Source: JAGVSV01 sp050952845 (GTDB taxonomy: Bacteria; Bacillota; Clostridia; Christensenellales; Aristaeellaceae). From it: 64,000 nt of DNA. The DNA lies in assembly GCA_050952845.1 (NCBI GenBank), contig JBMNLP010000001.1, positions 682,001-746,000 on the forward strand, in the 5' to 3' direction. The notes under the pieces are model-generated. The model saw only the letters and a program-made list of their open reading frames with translations, was not told the origin of the DNA and did no database searches. The translations under genes were made by a program, and so were the position numbers. The first letter of the stretch is position 1. Each line of letters starts with the position of its first letter. Of this stretch, positions 47,985 through 56,112 are shown in pieces.

Positions 47985-48379
47985 GCCTGCGCTCCTTTCT
48001 CGGCGTCTCTTCTGAGCTCGCGTCCGCAGTATCGGCAGAAAGGGTAGGGATGGTATCGGTCACGATTGTGTAGCCACTCCTTTTGCTTGTACTTGGCGTG
48101 CTTGCAGCTCTCGTATGCCGTGCATATGCCGTCTTCGTTCATTCGCTGGCACGTATCGCAGTAATGCTTGCACCGATCGCAGCCCTTCTGCCTGGCTTGC
48201 TCTTTTTTCAGAATCTCAACAGCCCTGAAAATGTCGTTTATTCTTAGCGTGTGCCCCGCTGCTGCTTCCTGATATTCCTCTGGCTTATCGTGATAGTGAA
48301 TTGTGAAAAACTCTCTGTTGATGTAGTGGCTGGTGTTTTCCAGTGTGTTGATGATTCTGGTTATGCCGTCCGGCGTCAT
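47981..48379 (-). CDS. Cys-rich protein (132 aa)
   Basis: ATG 48379 after AAGGAG. N-terminal ~75 residues helical (RIINTLENTSHYINREFFTI). C-terminal half has CDRCKHYCDTCQRM, CTAYESC and FCRYCGREL: nine or more cysteines, suggesting two zinc sites. No family recognised. Confidence 0.65.
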   Translation of the reverse strand: MTPDGITRIINTLENTSHYINREFFTIHYHDKPEEYQEAAAGHTLRINDIFRAVEILKKEQARQKGCDRCKHYCDTCQRMNEDGICTAYESCKHAKYKQKEWLHNRDRYHPYPFCRYCGRELRRDAEKGAQA

Positions 48380-48500
48380 GCTGTGTCTCCTTCCTTGGCC
48401 TGAGCGCGATAAACGCAGCCACCGCCACAAGCGCCATTCCGATCGGAACAGCGATTCCGATCGCCAAACTTACGAGCAGTAATTCCCATATCGTTTCCAT
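48285..48500 (-). CDS. Small membrane protein (71 aa) overlapping the next gene
   Basis: ATG 48500 after AGAGGAA. A hydrophobic pair of segments (TIWELLLVSLAIGIAVPIGM, ALVAVAAFIAL) is followed by a His/Gln-rich tail that reads 95 bases into the next gene in another frame; that tail may be functionally irrelevant. Confidence 0.55.
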   Translation of the reverse strand: METIWELLLVSLAIGIAVPIGMALVAVAAFIALRPRKETQHDAGRHNQNHQHTGKHQPLHQQRVFHNSLSR

Positions 48501-48511
48501 GCCAATTCCTC

Positions 48512-48790
48512 TTAGCCGTCGAGCGATACGCACCGGTTCTCAAACTTCTTGTAGGCGTCCAGATAAAGCTCGCCCTTGTCTCCGTTCAGCGTCAGCTCGT
48601 AGTACATGCCGTCCCGGAGGTTTGTGCTCGCAAGGGCTTTCCAGTTTTGCAGTGTTTTGCAGTACCAGACGATGTAGGTGTCTTCTGTGGTGATCTGGTG
48701 TCCGTCCGTCTTGTCCAGGTGTTCATTTGCGTAGTTCGTGACGATCGTCTTTACCAGCTCTATGAATTTCTTGTCAGTCATTTGAATCAT
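48512..48790 (-). CDS. DUF6275-like phage protein
   Basis: 92 residues from ATG 48790 after GGAGGTAAAA. The pattern NYANEHLDKTDGHQITTEDT, IVWYCKTLQNWKALASTNLR and LNGDKGELYLDAYKKFENRC is that of a small conserved family in Bacillota phages. Function unknown. Confidence 0.8.
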   Translation of the reverse strand: MIQMTDKKFIELVKTIVTNYANEHLDKTDGHQITTEDTYIVWYCKTLQNWKALASTNLRDGMYYELTLNGDKGELYLDAYKKFENRCVSLDG

Positions 48791-49118
48791 TTTTACCTCC
48801 GCGTATTCTTGGTTGTTCTGCGCCCCTCTGACCGCTGGGTGTTGTTGTGTAAACCCTCCGGAACCAATCCTTCTTGACAATTCTGTGCCCAATCCTTTTC
48901 TCGATGGCCTCCATCACTCGGTTGGCCTTGTCATTGCACTGCCAGAGCGCGGTCTGCTTGTCTTTCTCCGTGATGTTCCTGATAGTCTGCGTCTTGCCGG
49001 CTGCCTCGCGCGCGAGCTCGTCTCCAAGCTCCAATAAGGCTTTTTCTATCTCGATTCCATATAGCGGCTGCTTGTTAAACTTTGGTAGGTATTTTTCTAC
49101 CAGGTCTTTTGTCTTCAT
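48774..49118 (-). CDS. Hypothetical protein (114 aa)
   Basis: ATG 49118 after AAAGGA. Helical and basic (KTKDLVEKYLPKFNKQPLYG, LWQCNDKANRVMEAIEKRIG), low-complexity basic C-terminus. No family recognised. Confidence 0.6.
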   Translation of the reverse strand: MKTKDLVEKYLPKFNKQPLYGIEIEKALLELGDELAREAAGKTQTIRNITEKDKQTALWQCNDKANRVMEAIEKRIGHRIVKKDWFRRVYTTTPSGQRGAEQPRIRGGKNDSND

Positions 49119-49756
49119 ACGCTTATCCTTTCCGGTATAGATGGCATCGGTAGCCAATAGGGGTAGTCAACCGGGTTCTCGATAACGTAATCCACGTCTA
49201 CCAGTTCCTGCCACGTAACCCCCTCGATGTTTACGCCTACCACGAGGATTCTCCCGTGCCGGTCTGCATCCTTTTTTGTCGGCGCGCGCTCCGCCGTTAC
49301 GTTCCAGTCTTCCATGGCTTTTTCCCAGGCCGCTTCGTTCCGCCGCTTTTCCAGGTTCGCGCCAAGCCTTTTTGCCGTGTGAATCATGGCGTCAAGCGCC
49401 TCGATTGGGTTCTGTACGCTCGCCTGGGCTGTATTTTTCTGTTCAATCAATTCCAATATGCGCATGAGAATGTTCTTCATGTCAGCCATTGGTTCTTCTT
49501 GCTGACTGCTTTTCGGCTTATTCATGGCGTCAATCGCCATCCTCAGCGCCTCAAGTTCTCGGTCTTTAAGAAGCGATCCGTCTCGTGTTGTTACGCTCGA
49601 AAGCCTTGATATTAGGTTTGCTATCGTTACCGCCGCCGTCCATTCGGTCATCTTTTCCTTCGCCATCAAGTAGCTCCTCTCTTTGCCTTTTGCCTTGCAA
49701 TCGGCGCACTCAATTTCTCCTTCGACGGTGTAGCCTCCGCAATGAAAACAAGTCAT
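49115..49756 (-). CDS. Zinc-ribbon protein with DUF551-like C-terminus
   Basis: 213 residues from ATG 49756 after GGAGGAAG. Residues 1-25 carry TCFHCGG...CADCKAKGKE; a long helical middle follows; the last ~50 residues (GRILVVGVNIEGVTWQELVD ... YWLPMPSIPE) resemble DUF551-like phage C-termini that end in WxPMP. Function unknown. Confidence 0.6.
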   Translation of the reverse strand: MTCFHCGGYTVEGEIECADCKAKGKERSYLMAKEKMTEWTAAVTIANLISRLSSVTTRDGSLLKDRELEALRMAIDAMNKPKSSQQEEPMADMKNILMRILELIEQKNTAQASVQNPIEALDAMIHTAKRLGANLEKRRNEAAWEKAMEDWNVTAERAPTKKDADRHGRILVVGVNIEGVTWQELVDVDYVIENPVDYPYWLPMPSIPERISV

Positions 49757-50088
49757 ATTTCTTCCTCCAGCCAGGCCCGTATCCTTGTTTTGCATCCCTT
49801 CTTATCGCTTGCGCTGGCTACGCATCCATTCGGGCAAACAATGTCACAAATACAATCCATCGCTCTGGCCGCGATGCGGTTTGTCATCTTCGTGACGCTC
49901 ATCTCCCGTATCATCCTCAGCCTTGTCTTTGGCTGTTGCGGTTCCGCTTCTTCCACTTCCGGTATCGCCTGTTCAAGTGTCGTGAAGCGCCTCCCGCACT
50001 TGGTACACTCGCGCCGTCTGCGCCAGTTATTTGACGATCCCCTGCTGTCGAATACACGGGTTTTCTCTCCACAATCCGGGCAGTTCAT
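49753..50088 (-). CDS. NrdR-type zinc-ribbon protein
   Basis: 111 residues from ATG 50088. The first ~45 residues, MNCPDCGEKTRVFDSRGSSN and RRRRECTKCGRRFTTLEQ, match the zinc-ribbon of NrdR repressors of ribonucleotide reductase genes. The ATP-cone is missing; instead a C-terminal region with CICDIVCPNGC occurs. It may interfere with host nucleotide metabolism. Confidence 0.7.
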   Translation of the reverse strand: MNCPDCGEKTRVFDSRGSSNNWRRRRECTKCGRRFTTLEQAIPEVEEAEPQQPKTRLRMIREMSVTKMTNRIAARAMDCICDIVCPNGCVASASDKKGCKTRIRAWLEEEI

Positions 50089-50393
50089 CAATTTGCCTCG
50101 CCCGTTGTGTCTAATGTATGCTTGACGCGGTCACGTTCCTCGGCGCGTTTTGCATCGTTGAATCTGTCAGTCGTACCCACTAAGTAACCGGTTATTCTTC
50201 GGATACGCTCAAACGGTGGCGCTTCGATTGTGTAATTCAGGTCTGCATAGTCGCCGCCGCGCTTGATGAGCAGGCTTGTTAGGTGCTTGTTTTTACTGAG
50301 AGCGTGCTGTAGATAAGCTTCCGCTTCTTGCTGGGTGTGTGGTTCGTTGTCGTTGAAAGCAACGCATATTCCTCTGATGATGTATTTGTTCAT
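50088..50393 (-). CDS. Hypothetical protein (101 aa)
   Basis: ATG 50393 after GGGAGGAAG. Alpha/beta pattern (NKYIIRGICVAFNDNEPHTQ, DLNYTIEAPPFERIRRITGY). No family recognised. TGATG overlap with the NrdR-like gene. Confidence 0.6.
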   Translation of the reverse strand: MNKYIIRGICVAFNDNEPHTQQEAEAYLQHALSKNKHLTSLLIKRGGDYADLNYTIEAPPFERIRRITGYLVGTTDRFNDAKRAEERDRVKHTLDTTGEAN

Positions 50394-50614
50394 TTGAACT
50401 TCCTCCCGCAGTTCTTGCAGTAATTGGCCCGGACTGTCAGCTTGACCTCTCTGCCTTCGCCCTTCTTGAATACGCAATTGATTTCTCCGCCGTAAAAGCT
50501 CATCATGGCATATTCGCCATCGTTTTCCGGGTTTACAAACTTGTACATTTCGTATTCTCCGGCTGCATTAGGGACGCAATATTCGCAGCCTTTTTTCTTG
50601 TCATTCTTTGTCAT
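50390..50614 (-). CDS. Cys-pair small protein (74 aa)
   Basis: N-terminal GCEYCVPNA and C-terminal ANYCKNCGRKFK form a split zinc ribbon around a beta-rich centre, a layout common in small Clostridia phage proteins. Function unknown. Confidence 0.65.
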   Translation of the reverse strand: MTKNDKKKGCEYCVPNAAGEYEMYKFVNPENDGEYAMMSFYGGEINCVFKKGEGREVKLTVRANYCKNCGRKFK

Positions 50615-50735
50615 GACCTCCTCCTTTCTTGTCTTTGTCCCTTAGCTTCATCAGCACTAAAAGCAGCAGCATAATGGCCGAGATTGTTAGCAGCACATTC
50701 ACGAGCGATAGGGTGTAGTCGCCAACGAAAATCAT
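50601..50735 (-). CDS. Small membrane protein (44 aa)
   Basis: ATG 50735 after GGGAGGG. A single membrane helix (LSLVNVLLTISAIMLLLLVL) with basic tail; overlaps both neighbours. Confidence 0.6.
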   Translation of the reverse strand: MIFVGDYTLSLVNVLLTISAIMLLLLVLMKLRDKDKKGGGHDKE

Positions 50736-50941
50736 CCGGCTTCCCTCCCTTCTTCCTGCTGTGCACAATACGCCAAACATTCCAGGCACTTCTTTGGTCT
50801 TTGTTCGCCCTTGAGTATTTTGTGATGGATGGCGCAGTTATAGGCGTTCCATTTCTTTGTGTACCTCGCAAAGATACAAAGCCTGTTGTCCTTCCTGCAT
50901 TCGCTTCCCTCGGGAATCGGTACTGTTACCTGTACGCTCAT
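50732..50941 (-). CDS. Cys-rich small protein (69 aa)
   Basis: ATG 50941 after AAGGAGG. CRKDNRLCIFAR, YNCAIHH and KKCLECLAYC give six cysteines and two histidines, probably metal-binding. ATGA overlap upstream. Confidence 0.65.
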   Translation of the reverse strand: MSVQVTVPIPEGSECRKDNRLCIFARYTKKWNAYNCAIHHKILKGEQRPKKCLECLAYCAQQEEGREAG

Positions 50942-51336
50942 GTTTCCTCCTTGGTGGTGTGCTTCCTGGCGTATTCGTTCAGCTTCGGCATCACTTGTTC
51001 CAGCGCTTCTTCGCCATAGTGTTTCCGGATTGCCTGGTATCGGAATGCCGCTGTCTTGTATTTGCATTGACCGCCTTCTGCACAAGCCGGTGTTCCTTGC
51101 TCTCTGCAATCGGCGCAGTCTCTTAACCTGTCGGCAACAACGCTCTTTCGTCGGTCAATGTCCATCATTTCCGCCAGCGCAACCTGGGTAGCAATCAGCT
51201 GAAAGCGCCTGGCGATTTTCTGCAGCTCTGCGTCTTGTTTCATTTCGGCCGCAACGAACATAACGATCTTGGCAAAGTCCGTTACCGCTTCCGTTTCGCC
51301 GTCTCGCCTCCAGCCAACCGTCGCACCGTAAATCAT
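50938..51336 (-). CDS. Hypothetical protein (132 aa) with Cys cluster
   Basis: ATG 51336 overlaps the stop of the membrane mini-gene as ATGA. Mostly helical; LRDCADCREQGTPACAEGGQ and C indicate a metal site near residues 70-90. No family recognised. Confidence 0.6.
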   Translation of the reverse strand: MIYGATVGWRRDGETEAVTDFAKIVMFVAAEMKQDAELQKIARRFQLIATQVALAEMMDIDRRKSVVADRLRDCADCREQGTPACAEGGQCKYKTAAFRYQAIRKHYGEEALEQVMPKLNEYARKHTTKEET

Positions 51337-51467
51337 TTGAGCCTGTAGTAAAGCGTCCCCAACCAATGCCCAAGCGTTGTGAAGGGGAGTAGTAGTATGA
51401 TGATGGGGAGAATAACGATCCTTGCGAACAGTTTCTCCGCCTTCCATCTCAGCCAATGTCTACGCAT
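51333..51467 (-). CDS. Small membrane protein (44 aa)
   Basis: ATG 51467 after GGGAGGAGG. Basic N-terminus RRHWLRWKAEKLFARIV, hydrophobic helix VILPIIILLLPFTTLGHWLG. It overlaps rusA and the next gene. Confidence 0.65.
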   Translation of the reverse strand: MRRHWLRWKAEKLFARIVILPIIILLLPFTTLGHWLGTLYYRLK

Positions 51468-51909
51468 GTTCTGCCTCCTCCCAAATCTCAACGGTCACCA
51501 ATGGCCGTTCGCCGTATCTCTTTATGGTTCGCCCGTCAACAATCAGCGCATCGTCCCGGAAGGCAATTCCGTTTAGTGCGTCACATATAATCTTGCCCAC
51601 ATTGTCCCAGTCGGGCTTCTTCCCTGGTCGGATAGTGCCCTCGAGCATCCGCTCCTTGTTGCGCTTGCTTGTGCTCTTTGGTATCGGTATTACGGCTGTA
51701 ACAAGCATTCCCAGCGTCATGTTGTCCGGAAACCTGTGCGCTCCGCACTGGGCTGTATACTCCGTCCGCACAAGAACCTCGTAATTGACCGTTTCCTTGG
51801 GGCTGTAGCTCTGGATGTATTTTCCTGCATTCCGGAACCTTGGCCTTCCTTTTCCCAATGGCTTGCCGTATACCGTGAACTTCACAAATGTTTTGTTTGC
51901 ATTTGTCAT
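51460..51909 (-). CDS. rusA: RusA-family Holliday junction resolvase
   Basis: 149 residues. VYGKPLGKGRPRFRNAGKYI near the start, and the catalytic Asp-rich region KPDWDNVGKIICDALNGIAF with RDDALIVDG, match RusA. Cleaves four-way junctions made during phage recombination or late replication. It follows dnaB with a 4-base overlap. Confidence 0.94.
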   Translation of the reverse strand: MTNANKTFVKFTVYGKPLGKGRPRFRNAGKYIQSYSPKETVNYEVLVRTEYTAQCGAHRFPDNMTLGMLVTAVIPIPKSTSKRNKERMLEGTIRPGKKPDWDNVGKIICDALNGIAFRDDALIVDGRTIKRYGERPLVTVEIWEEAEHA

Positions 51910-53267
51910 GGTGTCTTCTCCCTGTCGATTGCAAAGTAGCGCATCGTTTTTTTCTCAAACAGTACGCACGCCTTGCCTGTGCTCCCTTGCCTCTGCTTGG
52001 CGACGCCAATGCATAGGTAGGTGAATCCTTGTTTCTCGTAGGTGTGGAAATACTCTTTGTCTCTTGGGTCTACATAGTCATCCTCTGCGTCGAATGGGTT
52101 ATGCAAGAAGATGACGCCGTCCGCATCTTGCTCCAGGCTGCCACTGTCTTTCAGGTCTTCCAACGTGGGCATCTTCGCCCTGGCTCCGCCTGCGTAGCGC
52201 TTGACCTGGGCCAGCGCTACCACGGGGATGTTGAAGTCCAGTGCTATGTCCTTGAGCGCCCGACTGATATATCCCACCCGCAGCCGGTCTTCCTTGAATC
52301 TCTGATCCGCCGCCAACAGCTGCAGGTAGTCCACAATCAGCATGTCCAACTGACCTTGATTGACCTTCCTTTGCGTCTCCGCTCTCAGGTCTTCCACCGT
52401 TCTGACTGTGAACAGAAATTCTATGGGTAGCCTTGAGGCGGAGCTGAGCGCTTTAGTGATCGGCATCCAGTCTTCCGCTTCAATCTGGGCTTTGCGGATT
52501 TTCATGCCGTCTATCCGGCTCTCGTAGCTCAATATGCGCTGGCCGTACTGAATGTCAGTCATTTCCCGCGAGCATATTCCAACTTTGAATCCTCTGGCCG
52601 CCGCTTCCAGAGCAACGTTCATTCCGAACACACTCTTTCCGACCGCTGGCCGTGCGCCGATGATGGTGAGTTCTCCTCCAAAGAATCCGCCAATAATGGC
52701 GTCCACGTTAGGTATGCCTGTTGTTATGCTCTTAACCTCTCCCTTGACACGCTGTTCGATGTAGCTGAACGTTTTAAGCAGTACGTCCGTCATGGTCATC
52801 CAGCTGTGCTTGCTAACCAACATGTCGCCTGCCTCGGTGCGCAGCCTGTCCATTATTCCGTTGATGGTCTTGGATGGGTCTTGTAGCTCTTTCTGTATCT
52901 CGGCAATGAGTGTGATGGCCTTGCGTCTAACCGAAAGCTCCTTAACGGTTCGTAAGTAGCTGTCAACGTTCGTGTACTGAACCCGCTGCGCGCAATCAAT
53001 CATTGCGCTCGTAACCTTCGCCACCGCATTCGGGAAAAGTTGCTCCAAAATATCCCCAACCGTTACAAGGTCAATGGCAAGCTGTTCCGCCTTGGCTTTG
53101 CGTAGTGCGCGATGGATTGCTTTGTGCTCCCGGACGTAGAAATCGTCTTCGCTCAGCTCCATCACATAGGTGTCATAGGTGTCCGCCCGGTTAATGATGC
53201 AGCCAAGTATGGATTGCTCTGCCTCCAGGCTGTAGAACGGTTGCCCCGGTTGATAAATCGTGTCCAT
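51906..53267 (-). CDS. dnaB: Replicative DNA helicase (DnaB-like)
   Basis: 453 residues. The N-terminal helical domain has QSILGCIINRADTYDTYVME; the RecA-like motor has Walker A GARPAVGKSVFGM near residue 204, Walker B LDMLIVDYLQLLAAD, and SRALKDIALDFNIPVVALAQ. It is preceded by the DnaD-like gene and together they would load and drive phage replication. Confidence 0.96.
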   Translation of the reverse strand: MDTIYQPGQPFYSLEAEQSILGCIINRADTYDTYVMELSEDDFYVREHKAIHRALRKAKAEQLAIDLVTVGDILEQLFPNAVAKVTSAMIDCAQRVQYTNVDSYLRTVKELSVRRKAITLIAEIQKELQDPSKTINGIMDRLRTEAGDMLVSKHSWMTMTDVLLKTFSYIEQRVKGEVKSITTGIPNVDAIIGGFFGGELTIIGARPAVGKSVFGMNVALEAAARGFKVGICSREMTDIQYGQRILSYESRIDGMKIRKAQIEAEDWMPITKALSSASRLPIEFLFTVRTVEDLRAETQRKVNQGQLDMLIVDYLQLLAADQRFKEDRLRVGYISRALKDIALDFNIPVVALAQVKRYAGGARAKMPTLEDLKDSGSLEQDADGVIFLHNPFDAEDDYVDPRDKEYFHTYEKQGFTYLCIGVAKQRQGSTGKACVLFEKKTMRYFAIDREKTP

Positions 53268-53275
53268 GTGTTACC

Positions 53276-54058
53276 TCAGTAAAAGTCCCCGCTGACCGCT
53301 GGCGGTTCGTTGGTTTCTCCGGTGGCCTTGCGGTTCCGGGTCGCTTTCTTTCGTTCAAACTCTTTAATGGCTGCGTCCGCTTTCTCCGGCGTGTCTATTT
53401 TCTTTTCAATCCACTTTTCCAGTACCGCCTTGAGGTACTGCCATGGGTTGTCTGGGCTGGCCGCGTTAGTGACCTCAATCGCTTTGATTACAACCTCCGC
53501 GCCCATATCCTCGTAGTAGCTGATTAGCAGGTCTGACGAAACTCCATAGGGCAGCATTCCAATGTTTTTCTCGTAGGCCTGCACAACCTTGAGCCATTCC
53601 TGGTCAATGGTGCTCTTGCTTGGAGCTTGCGCATCAGCCGGCTCCGGCTCTTTTTTGTCATCGTCCTTCCCTGCTTTTTTCTGCCTGTCTCTGTACCGCT
53701 GCTGCTTCTCTCGGTTTCGCCGCTTTTCTTTCTCGCGGTATTCCAGCAGCCTTCCGATGTAGTCATCCCAATCGTGTACGTAATCGATTCCTTCGTGCGA
53801 ATCGATGAATCCAACCTCCCGCATTGCTCCAACAAAGTCTTCCGGGTCTCCCAGCCATCCGGCTGCGTCCGCTATGTCCTGCGCGGCCATCCGCTCTAAA
53901 CTTCCATCTATCGCAAAGTCCATGCACCATAGCCAAAACATACATAGGTGGCCTACTACCTGTGGTATATTGTCTGGCACTTTCAGCCCCAGCGTACGGG
54001 TTAGCCGTCTTGTCTTAGGGTGTGCGGGCAGTTGCTGGTGTAATTCAATCCAAGCCAT
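53276..54058 (-). CDS. Replication initiator/organiser with DnaD-like domain
   Basis: 260 residues. N-terminal winged-helix region (WIELHQQLPAHPKTRRLTRT, YVHDWDDYIGRLLEYREKEK) resembles phage replisome organisers; a charged linker with RNREKQQRYRDRQKK follows; the C-terminal ~80 residues (VVQAYEKNIGMLPYGVSSDL, AIEVTNAASPDNPWQYLKAV) are DnaD-like. It likely recruits the helicase to the phage origin. Confidence 0.85.
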   Translation of the reverse strand: MAWIELHQQLPAHPKTRRLTRTLGLKVPDNIPQVVGHLCMFWLWCMDFAIDGSLERMAAQDIADAAGWLGDPEDFVGAMREVGFIDSHEGIDYVHDWDDYIGRLLEYREKEKRRNREKQQRYRDRQKKAGKDDDKKEPEPADAQAPSKSTIDQEWLKVVQAYEKNIGMLPYGVSSDLLISYYEDMGAEVVIKAIEVTNAASPDNPWQYLKAVLEKWIEKKIDTPEKADAAIKEFERKKATRNRKATGETNEPPAVSGDFY

Positions 54059-54079
54059 GCCACTCCTCGCTCTCTATGC

Positions 54080-54122
54080 CCCGGAAGGCAGGGGAGCGCC
54101 CTGCCTTCCGGGTTCTTTTTTT
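54080..54122 (+). terminator. Strong intrinsic terminator facing against the operon
   Basis: A perfect 14-bp stem (54080-54093 with 54099-54112, loop GAGCG) is followed on the plus strand by TTCTTTTTTT. For leftward transcription no T run follows the hairpin. It might stop antisense transcripts entering the replication operon or protect the 3' end of the leftward mRNA. Confidence 0.75.
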
Positions 54123-54948
54123 ATGCAATGATGACGACGTTATGTCCGTACAGGTTTCTGTTCAGGTAGTCCTTGATCTTTTTGACCGCCTCGTTCTTCC
54201 AGGCACCGCCGTCCGCCTCAAACAGCGCTGCTTGTGCGTCTTCGTTGACACGGAGCGTAAAGTTGCTTTCCGGCTGCTCAATCTCCGCAAATGTGCGCAT
54301 GGGTTTGAGCGGTACCGGGTTCTGGAACTGCACATTCGAAGCCAGGGAAACGCCTTGCTTGACCGTGATTACCTGCGATACTCCATCATCCGTGGTGTTG
54401 AGGTTCTGCTCCTTGGTCATGCTCTTGATGACCTTGAATAGATCGGCCCTGGCCTGTGTCTCGATGAACATCGAGAGCAGCATGGTGTTGAACGTTTCCG
54501 TGTCCATGTACCGCCCGAACGTGATCTCTGGAACGTTTGCTTTACAGCCAGCAATGTCTGGCCGCTTTTTATGATGCTTGCTTGGTTTTCCAAGCAGTAC
54601 CACAGTGCGCTCATTTCGCACGTGCAGGATAAGCCGCTCGCCGCCGTCTTTTCTCGGCGGGATAAGTCCCTCGACGTTTTCCTTGACATACTCAATCAGG
54701 CCGTCCAGCGTGAAAATGAGCAGCGGGTCTGCCATTGGTTCGTCGTCCGGGACGCTGGCCTTGATTTCCCTATAAACTCCTCGGGATTCGTCCCAGTAAT
54801 ACTTGGTGCCGTCAATGTCGACGATGTTGTTTTTTGCCTGCGTCTCGGCCCTCTGCAAGGCTTTCCCGGTCTCCGTGACCTTCTCAAACAATTCCGTCGC
54901 TCCAACAAAGAATCCGGCGGGGTTCATTGCGTCTAAGGTGTCTTTCAT
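54121..54948 (-). CDS. DUF2303-like phage protein
   Basis: 275 residues. Segments LIFTLDGLIEYVKENVEGLI, LILHVRNERTVVLLGKPSKH and MLLSMFIETQARADLFKVIK fit the DUF2303 family found beside recT and exonuclease-like genes in phages. Function not established; probably part of replication/recombination. Confidence 0.8.
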   Translation of the reverse strand: MKDTLDAMNPAGFFVGATELFEKVTETGKALQRAETQAKNNIVDIDGTKYYWDESRGVYREIKASVPDDEPMADPLLIFTLDGLIEYVKENVEGLIPPRKDGGERLILHVRNERTVVLLGKPSKHHKKRPDIAGCKANVPEITFGRYMDTETFNTMLLSMFIETQARADLFKVIKSMTKEQNLNTTDDGVSQVITVKQGVSLASNVQFQNPVPLKPMRTFAEIEQPESNFTLRVNEDAQAALFEADGGAWKNEAVKKIKDYLNRNLYGHNVVIIA

Positions 54949-54971
54949 TGCTTTATGCTCCTTCTTGTTTA

Positions 54972-55352
54972 TTAGTTTGTTTCTGCCGCCGCATTGAATT
55001 TCATCACGCGGGGAAGTTCAGTAACCTTGCCTTCGATGCTGATTTGTCCAGGGATTTGCTCTGTTCTCTCCGTCGCCACAATGGTTCCGTCCGAGCGCAA
55101 ATCAAGCATGACCGTCTGGGTCATTTCAACATGTGGCGCAAGTTTGGCTGTTACGCTGACGCGAAAATCGCAAGAATCCCGGCGCTCGTTGGGCACAATC
55201 TTTACTCTGAGCGTGACCTCGCGCGGCTTCTTCGCGTCTGTGTTTGGGTCATAAACGTTCGCCCAAACTTTTTCGAGCTCTTGGTTGAAGCGTTCTTCCA
55301 CGCCTCCATCCATCAACTCGCTGAGGCTCTTAATGGGTCGCTGTGTTGCCAT
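54972..55352 (-). CDS. Conserved replication-module protein (126 aa)
   Basis: Beta-rich (REVTLRVKIVPNERRDSCDF, VSVTAKLAPHVEMTQTVMLD), a pattern of small phage proteins often found next to DUF2303 and RecT. Function unknown. Start at ATG 55352. Confidence 0.7.
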   Translation of the reverse strand: MATQRPIKSLSELMDGGVEERFNQELEKVWANVYDPNTDAKKPREVTLRVKIVPNERRDSCDFRVSVTAKLAPHVEMTQTVMLDLRSDGTIVATERTEQIPGQISIEGKVTELPRVMKFNAAAETN

Positions 55353-55365
55353 TCGCTTATCTCCT

Positions 55366-56112
55366 TCAAAATGGTTGTAATTCCAGCGGAATCATCATGT
55401 CTTTGTCTGCTGCCACCACCTGGCTGACACCTGTCTCGTTTCGTATGGCGTCCACCATGGCGCGCTCGTCACTCCGCTTGTCCGAGAGGTGTACCAGTAT
55501 GATGGCTCTGGTTTTGCTCAGGTCATTTGCCCTTAGTGCGTCCAGCAGCCGCCTGAGCGACATATGGCTTGTCTTCAGTCGTTTGCGTAAAGCCACCGAA
55601 AGCTCGCCGTCATCCGTTTGTTCGTCAATGATCTCGTCAATGTAGTTGCACTCCGCAATCCAGTAATGCACTCCTGGAAATGTGTGCCTGAGATAAAATG
55701 TGTCTGTCGCGTACAAGACCGTTTCTCCGGTTGGTTCGTACCTGATTAGGTATCCGCAAGGCTCTGCAGCGTCGTGCTGGGCGTCGAACGCCATCACGGT
55801 GAATTGGTCTACTGCCACCGGAGAAAGCATCCTGAGGCTGTTTAATTGCGTTAAACTGCCACTGCTGTTGATTGCCTGCTTGGTGCCTTTGGTCATGTAG
55901 GTTTTTACGCCCATCTTCGCCACGGCCTCTGCGCTCTGTGCGTGATCTCCGTGCTCATGCGTTACCAAGCAGCCAACAACCCGTTTCCAGTCTTTTATCC
56001 CTCTGACGATCTGCTTGATGGGGATTCCCGCCTCCAGCAGCAGGGTTGATCCTCCTGCATGGAGTGCGTAAGCGTTTCCCGTACTGCCAGTGGACAAGAC
56101 TTGTAGCTGCAT
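55366..56112 (-). CDS. MBL-fold metallohydrolase
   Basis: 248 residues. The zinc-binding HEHGDH motif is at residue ~50 (VTHEHGDHAQSAEAVAKMGV), with further motif residues in YATDTFYLRHTFPGVHYWIA and IILVHLSD. Members beside RecT in phages are likely nucleases or nucleotide-processing hydrolases (YycJ/ExoI-like). The start abuts the RecT stop by one base. Confidence 0.88.
   Translation of the reverse strand: MQLQVLSTGSTGNAYALHAGGSTLLLEAGIPIKQIVRGIKDWKRVVGCLVTHEHGDHAQSAEAVAKMGVKTYMTKGTKQAINSSGSLTQLNSLRMLSPVAVDQFTVMAFDAQHDAAEPCGYLIRYEPTGETVLYATDTFYLRHTFPGVHYWIAECNYIDEIIDEQTDDGELSVALRKRLKTSHMSLRRLLDALRANDLSKTRAIILVHLSDKRSDERAMVDAIRNETGVSQVVAADKDMMIPLELQPF
55840..55856. promoter_or_regulatory. 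Dispersed 17-bp palindromic motif, copy 4
   Basis: GTTTAATTGCGTTAAAC, perfect GTTTAA/TTAAAC arms, inside the MBL gene. Confidence 0.45.
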
